NCBI GenBank assembly: GCA_028697615.1
Contig: JAQVET010000025.1
Location: forward strand, 1 to 10,024
DNA from: Minisyncoccota bacterium
GTDB taxonomy: Bacteria > Patescibacteriota > Minisyncoccia > Minisyncoccales > GCA-002788555
Length of the DNA: 10,024 bases
Reading direction: 5' to 3'
Every line of letters starts with the position of its first letter. The stretch's first letter is position 1. The translations under genes and the position numbers were made by a program. The notes under the pieces were generated by a model, which worked only from the letters and a program-made list of their open reading frames with translations, made no database searches and was not told where the DNA came from. Of this stretch, positions 6,251 to 10,024 are shown piece after piece.

Positions 6251-6853
6251 ATGAATACATTTTATTTTATTTTATTTTTGATTCTGAGTTATCTTTTGGG
6301 ATCAACTCCAACTGGTTATTTAATAGTAAAAAAGAAAAAAGGGATCGATGTTAGAGATGTAGGAAGTGGAGCAACTGGCGGGACAAATGTTGGAAGAGTT
6401 CTTGGAGGAAAATGGGGGATTATTGTTGGTCTTTTAGATATGGCAAAATCAGCAATACCTGTGTGGATTGCAAATAGTTATTTTCATTTTTTAGATTGGC
6501 AAATTGCTCTTGTTATTTTATCTGCTGTTTTGGGTCATATTTATCCTATATTTTTAAAATTTAGAGGTGGTAAGGGTGTTGCTACTACAATTGGAGCGTT
6601 TCTGCCTCTTTTCGGTTGGAAATTTCTTGTTTTTATTGTTCTTATTTTTATTCCTATTATTTATTTTTTTAAGATTACGAGTTTTGCAAGCTTAGTTTTT
6701 GCGAGTTTTCTGCCATTTTTTTTATTTACATTAACATATAGTTATAATTATTTATTTTTAGGTCTTGCAATTTGTGCTATAATTTGGTGGACACATCGAG
6801 AAAATATAAAAAGAATTGCCCAAGGCAGGGAAAAAAAATCTGGATTATTATAG
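6251..6853 (+). CDS. plsY: PlsY acyl-phosphate:glycerol-3-phosphate acyltransferase, canonical copy
   Basis: At 200 residues this is the standard PlsY length, with several membrane helices. All three motifs are intact: LGSTPTGYLI (16-25), GSGATGGTNVGR (38-49), GHIYPIFLKFRGGKGVATT (95-113, with K108 of the glycerol-3-phosphate site) and HRENIKR (182-188). It catalyses the first acyl transfer of phosphatidic acid synthesis at the inner membrane, using acyl-phosphate. In this cluster the acyl-phosphate would come from the FakA-FakB fusion rather than from PlsX, which is not seen here. It begins 3 nt after the divergent copy. The PlsC acyltransferase needed for the second position is not in the window. 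Confidence 0.93.
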   Translation: MNTFYFILFLILSYLLGSTPTGYLIVKKKKGIDVRDVGSGATGGTNVGRVLGGKWGIIVGLLDMAKSAIPVWIANSYFHFLDWQIALVILSAVLGHIYPIFLKFRGGKGVATTIGAFLPLFGWKFLVFIVLIFIPIIYFFKITSFASLVFASFLPFFLFTLTYSYNYLFLGLAICAIIWWTHRENIKRIAQGREKKSGLL

Positions 6854-6900
6854 AATATTTTTATATTTTTATTATTTTAAATTGGTATTTAATAATTTAT

Positions 6901-7905
6901 ATGAAAAAAAATATTATTTTATTTTCATTAACTTTAATCCTAAGTATTTTACTTTTATATTTTATTTTAAATAAAGTAGGAATTAAAGAAATTTTAGAAG
7001 TGTTTTCTTCTCTTTCGCTTTCTAGTTTTTTGATAATTCTTATTTTAACAATAGTTTATACAATTTTGGGCATCTGGCGTTGGAAGGTAGTTATAAAAGG
7101 AATGGGTTTTGATCTGCCTCTTAAAGATGTTAGTTGGGCATGGCTTGCAGGTTTTGGCGTTGGCTATCTTTTTCCTATTTTAATGCTTTCGGGGGAAGCG
7201 ATTCGTGCTTATATTGTAAAAAAAGAGAAAAAACTTCCATGGAAAGAAGGAATTATTTCAATTTTTATTGATAAAATTTTTGAGGGAACAGTGTTTTTTT
7301 TAATTATAATTTTAGGCGTGATCTTTTTTATTTTTAAGGTGGCACTAGTACCTGCAAAAATTTGGATTTTTTTACTGATAATGCTTTTTCCTATAGGCGC
7401 TATTATCTTTTTTTACTCAAGAGCATATAAAAGCAAAAGTATAATAAAATTTATTCAACTGCCTTTAAAAAAATTTATTCAATCAGAAGATACACATAAA
7501 AAGGTTAATGGAATTTTAGACTCATCAGAAAAAATTATTTTTAATTTTTTTGAATTAAAAAATAAATATACAATTCAATGTATTTTTCTTTCGTTAACAA
7601 GGGGATTAATGGGCATAGTAAGGTCTTGGGTGCTTATTTTAATTTTAGGTTTTAATATTGGATTTATTTCTGCTTTTTCAGTGAATGCTTTTACTAATAT
7701 TTCTTATTTAATTCCATTACCTGCTGCTTTGGGAGGACATGAATTGATACAAGCATTTGTTTTTCCATCTCTTAATTTAAGTTCTCACGGTGCTATCGCT
7801 TTTACTTTGATTTTGCGTGCTTTTGATATGATAGTTGTTTTATTTGGTGTATTTGCTGTTTTTAAATTTGGAGGCCAATGGATGAAAAAGAAAATCACGG
7901 AATAA
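6901..7905 (+). CDS. Flippase-like membrane protein (YbhN/LPG-synthase TM-domain family)
   Basis: I choose the ATG at 6901 (334 residues): it opens MKKNIILF and leads into the first helix, while the upstream ATG at 6772 would lie within the PlsY gene and add a non-homologous stretch. Hydrophobic segments lie at about 5-23, 42-60, 80-98, 115-148, 152-172, 225-250, 258-275 and 295-321. The family signatures LSGEAIRAYIV (96-106, usually (L/P)GE..R) and PLPAALGGHE (272-281, usually P.PGGLG..E) are present. The family is the membrane part of MprF-type lysylphosphatidylglycerol synthases and of stand-alone YbhN/AglD-like proteins, thought to move or bind lipids. No synthase domain is attached. The 47-nt gap before it is pure low-complexity A/T. 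Its place after the acyltransferases suggests a glycerolipid or polyprenyl-lipid substrate (inference). Confidence 0.82.
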   Translation: MKKNIILFSLTLILSILLLYFILNKVGIKEILEVFSSLSLSSFLIILILTIVYTILGIWRWKVVIKGMGFDLPLKDVSWAWLAGFGVGYLFPILMLSGEAIRAYIVKKEKKLPWKEGIISIFIDKIFEGTVFFLIIILGVIFFIFKVALVPAKIWIFLLIMLFPIGAIIFFYSRAYKSKSIIKFIQLPLKKFIQSEDTHKKVNGILDSSEKIIFNFFELKNKYTIQCIFLSLTRGLMGIVRSWVLILILGFNIGFISAFSVNAFTNISYLIPLPAALGGHELIQAFVFPSLNLSSHGAIAFTLILRAFDMIVVLFGVFAVFKFGGQWMKKKITE

Positions 7906-7922
7906 TTTTTAAAAATTAATAT

Positions 7923-9041
7923 ATGTATATTAAAGGAGTTGGAATGACAAAATTTGATTATACCCCAAAATTTTGGTGGCAATTTGCTTACGCCGCAGCT
8001 ATGGAAGCCTTGGAAGATTCAAGAATGAAAATATCTGATATCGATGCAATTGTTTTCACAGGAATATCCAGCGCTGCTGGAGGTGAACATCAAACACATA
8101 AGGTTTCTTTTCTTTCTGATATTTTTAAAACAAATATTCCTATTATTGAAGTTTCTTCTGTTTGTGGAGGCGGAGGAGTAGCAATTTGGATAGCAGGGCA
8201 ATTAAATTTTAAAAATATTTTAGTACTTGCGGGAGAAAAGTTAGTTGATAACAGAAGCGAAGCTACGGTAGATTGGATTTTATCAGCTGCAGAGAGAGTT
8301 ATTGAGCAAACAGAAGGAATGATTTTTCCTGCTCAAAACGCCCTTATAGCCCAGGCATATATGCAAAAATATGGAGCATCTCTCGATGATTTAGCCCTTA
8401 TAGCATATAAAAATCATCAAAATGCTACATTAAACCCAAAAGCATATTATTTTAAAAGACCTATTTCGTTGGAAGAAATTAAAAATTCTCCTGTCGTTGC
8501 TTCTCCATTAAGATTATTTGATTGTTCGCTTTCAGTAAACGGGGGAGCAGCAGTAGTTCTGTCCCAAGAAAAAACAGATATAGAGATTATTGGTTCTGGT
8601 TTTGCCACAGATTATCTTTTAACATTTGGAAGAGATGATATTACCCATTTCAAAGCCACGCAAATAGCAGCCAAACAGGCATTTCAAAAAGCAAAGATTA
8701 CCCCAAAAGACGTTGATGTTGCTGAAGTTCACGATGCCTTCACTTCTATTGAGCTTATATCATATGAAGATTTGGGTTTTGCACCAATAGGAAAAGGAAG
8801 CGAGCTTATAAGATCTGGAAAGGTAAATTTAGATGGAGAATTGCCTATAAATCCATCTGGCGGATTAAAGGCAAAAGGTCATCCAATTTCTGTTACCGGT
8901 CTTGCTCAAATATATGAAATTGTTAATCAACTTCGTCAAAAATGTGGAGAAAGACAGGTAAAAAATCCAAAAATTGGTCTTTGTCATAATATAGGCGGTG
9001 CTGGCGGTAGTGTAGCGGTTCACATATTAAGAAAATTATAA
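7923..9041 (+). CDS. Archaeal-type thiolase (acetyl-CoA C-acetyltransferase-like)
   Basis: This is a 372-residue thiolase-fold enzyme. The start at 7923 gives MYIKGVGMTKF, matching the first strand (V.I.GVGMTKFG) of archaeal and SCP2-like thiolases. A Shine-Dalgarno-like AAAGGAG (7932-7938) lies 5 nt before a second ATG at 7944, but using that start would remove the strand. The nucleophile is C81 (SSVCGGGG); other active-site elements are HDAFT (270-274), GGLKAKGHP (313-321, H320) and CHNIGGAGG (354-362). The GHPxGATG motif reads GHPISVTG, a small deviation. Members condense two acetyl-CoA or cleave acetoacetyl-CoA; in archaea they form a complex with HMG-CoA synthase and a DUF35 protein. The DUF35 protein follows here, but no HMG-CoA synthase is visible. 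Local G+C reaches about 42%, well above the radical SAM gene. Mevalonate synthesis or fatty-acid use are both possible. Confidence 0.88.
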   Translation: MYIKGVGMTKFDYTPKFWWQFAYAAAMEALEDSRMKISDIDAIVFTGISSAAGGEHQTHKVSFLSDIFKTNIPIIEVSSVCGGGGVAIWIAGQLNFKNILVLAGEKLVDNRSEATVDWILSAAERVIEQTEGMIFPAQNALIAQAYMQKYGASLDDLALIAYKNHQNATLNPKAYYFKRPISLEEIKNSPVVASPLRLFDCSLSVNGGAAVVLSQEKTDIEIIGSGFATDYLLTFGRDDITHFKATQIAAKQAFQKAKITPKDVDVAEVHDAFTSIELISYEDLGFAPIGKGSELIRSGKVNLDGELPINPSGGLKAKGHPISVTGLAQIYEIVNQLRQKCGERQVKNPKIGLCHNIGGAGGSVAVHILRKL

Positions 9042-9060
9042 ACCCCAAATCACAAATCAA

Positions 9061-9124
9061 TCCTTCAATCCTTCAATCCTTTAATCCTTTAATCCTTTAA
9101 TCCTTTAATCCTTTAATTCTTTAA
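9061..9124. repeat. Eight-copy octamer tandem repeat (TCCTTYAA)
   Basis: Eight head-to-tail 8-bp units fill 64 of the 92 bp between the thiolase and DUF35-DUF362 genes: two TCCTTCAA (9061-9076), five TCCTTTAA (9077-9116) and one TTCTTTAA (9117-9124). Copy-number change would alter the gap in 8-bp steps without touching either coding frame. The unit contains UCCUUU, like the anti-Shine-Dalgarno tail of 16S rRNA, and its complement TTAAAGGA carries a Shine-Dalgarno-like AAAGGA. I find no other copy of the array in the window and no role can be assigned. Confidence 0.95.
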
Positions 9125-9133
9125 TTGAAACCT

Positions 9134-10024
9134 ATGTTTTATCAGTGTCCAAAATGTAAAAAAATTTGGCAATATCCGATTAAAAAATGTCCGGAGTGTT
9201 TTTCAAAACCTCAAAGAATGCCAGGTAGTAAATTTAAAGTTATTGGGATTTCCCAAGTAAATACCCCTACAATTACTCATCCTATAGTGCCATATTTTGT
9301 TTTACTTCTTGAAGATGAAAATGGCAATAGATTTGTATTTAAATCAGCAAAAGAATATAAAATAGGCGATGAATTTAAAATAGATAATTCTGATAATAAA
9401 GACAAGGTAGCCATTTGGCGAATAAAATATGACATAAAAGAAACTATCGAAAAAATGTTTGATTTTTTTGATAATATTACTATTAAAGAGAATTCTAAAA
9501 TATTAATTCTTCCAACATTAATTTCTCCAAAACACTCATATCTTGCAGAAAATACTAGTCCTTTGTTTATCGATAATTTGATTAAATATTTAATTTCAAA
9601 AGGCGCAAAATCTGAAAATATTACCTTAGCGGGTCAGAGTTTTAATAATTTTCCAATTGAGATCTGTGTTCAAAAATCTGGGCTTTTAGACGTTTGTTTA
9701 AAAAACAATATTCAAATTTTAGATTTATCAAAGGATAATTTTATTGATAAAAATGGTTTAATCATTGCTAACATTGTTTTTAATTCAGATATTATTATCA
9801 ACGCCCCAATTTTAAAAATAGGTCAAAATTCTTCTCTTGAAAATATTTTAAAATTTCTAAAAAAAGATTTTTACCTTGAGCACCAACAAAATCAAAAAGA
9901 CTTGATAATTAATTTAGTAAAAACCATTCCTCAATTTTTAACATTAGCAGATGGCAGTGTAATTCAGAAAAAAAATGGTTTTACTACCTTTTTAGGTATA
10001 GCAATAGGCAGTTTTAATCCATTT
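9134..10024 (+). CDS. DUF35 (zinc ribbon/OB fold)-DUF362 fusion protein, 3' end outside window
   Basis: The frame stays open to the right edge, giving 297 residues. Residues 5-22 are a rubredoxin-like zinc ribbon with C5, C8, C19 and C22. Residues about 31-97 form the OB-fold of DUF35 proteins, ending in the usual (Y)KIGDEF...V.IWRIKY. From about 118 the protein matches DUF362: SKILILPTLISP (121-132), a helix and SKGAK (155-159), SDIIINAPILK (218-228, compare aDvvInvPklKtH) and FLTLADGSVIQ to IGSFNPF at the edge (compare ivDgi..gegpG...G.i.aS.DPv). In archaea the separate DUF35 protein bridges thiolase and HMG-CoA synthase. DUF362 function is poorly known; many members carry ferredoxin-type Fe-S motifs, which if present here lie beyond the edge. 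The first ATG (9134) leads directly into the zinc ribbon; no Shine-Dalgarno is present. A role with the thiolase next door is inferred. Confidence 0.82.
   Translation, partial: MFYQCPKCKKIWQYPIKKCPECFSKPQRMPGSKFKVIGISQVNTPTITHPIVPYFVLLLEDENGNRFVFKSAKEYKIGDEFKIDNSDNKDKVAIWRIKYDIKETIEKMFDFFDNITIKENSKILILPTLISPKHSYLAENTSPLFIDNLIKYLISKGAKSENITLAGQSFNNFPIEICVQKSGLLDVCLKNNIQILDLSKDNFIDKNGLIIANIVFNSDIIINAPILKIGQNSSLENILKFLKKDFYLEHQQNQKDLIINLVKTIPQFLTLADGSVIQKKNGFTTFLGIAIGSFNPF

Noticed and set aside
6772..6900. Upstream ATG extending the flippase-like protein by 43 residues
   Set aside because: The added segment is mostly an out-of-frame reading of the PlsY C-terminus and does not fit the family, while the ATG at 6901 starts cleanly at the first helix.
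7903..7918. 16-bp loopless palindrome TAATTTTTAAAAATTA at the flippase stop codon
   Set aside because: A simple A/T palindrome of this size is expected by chance in DNA this AT-rich, and a 5-A/5-T core without a loop is not a terminator hairpin.
7932..7946. Shine-Dalgarno-like AAAGGAG before a second ATG as the true thiolase start
   Set aside because: Starting at 7944 removes the conserved first strand (YIKGVG). The bases are explained by the Lys-Gly-Val codons, and no other gene in the window uses such a site.
362..10024. Possible recoding of UGA as Gly (as in Gracilibacteria/Absconditabacteria), suggested by the lack of TGA stops
   Set aside because: All genes read full-length in the standard code with no in-frame TGA, and glycines use GGN codons. 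Absence of TGA stops in ten genes is explained by AT-rich preference for TAA.

Overview
The window is very AT-rich bacterial DNA (locally about 13 to 43% G+C by hand count) carrying one uninterrupted run of plus-strand genes. Gaps between genes are 3 to 129 nt. I see no convincing intrinsic terminator, rRNA, complete tRNA, CRISPR array, insertion sequence or phage gene. Every complete gene ends in TAA or TAG, and the standard code gives full-length proteins. The tight packing, absence of Shine-Dalgarno signals, fused fatty-acid kinase, lipid-scavenging genes without fatty-acid synthesis genes, and archaeal-type thiolase suggest a reduced-genome bacterium such as a Patescibacteria/CPR lineage. 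That placement is inference.

Layout: 2-232 is the C-terminal end of a DUF475/TerC-like membrane protein. The gap 233-361 holds a 14-bp perfect inverted repeat and a good sigma70-type promoter. A lipid-directed cluster follows: a FakA-FakB (DAK2 plus DegV) fusion at 362-2188, a PAP2-type membrane phosphatase at 2212-2832, a HAD protein at 2841-3485, a second DegV/FakB at 3509-4393, a radical SAM/SPASM-like protein at 4411-5496, two tandem PlsY-type acyltransferases at 5570-6247 and 6251-6853, and a YbhN/LPG-synthase-TM flippase-like protein at 6901-7905. An archaeal-type thiolase occupies 7923-9041. After an eight-copy octamer repeat comes a fused DUF35 (zinc ribbon plus OB fold) and DUF362 protein, which runs off the right edge.

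How the genes may work together: in Firmicutes, FakB carries a free fatty acid, FakA phosphorylates it, and PlsY moves the acyl group from acyl-phosphate to glycerol-3-phosphate. All three activities are encoded here, two of them twice, so the cluster looks like a self-contained route from scavenged fatty acid to lysophosphatidic acid. PAP2 and flippase-like proteins may act on later lipid intermediates. The radical SAM and HAD proteins have no assignable substrate. The thiolase/DUF35 pair recalls the archaeal acetoacetyl-CoA thiolase/HMG-CoA synthase/DUF35 complex, but no HMG-CoA synthase is visible and the DUF35 partner is fused to DUF362.
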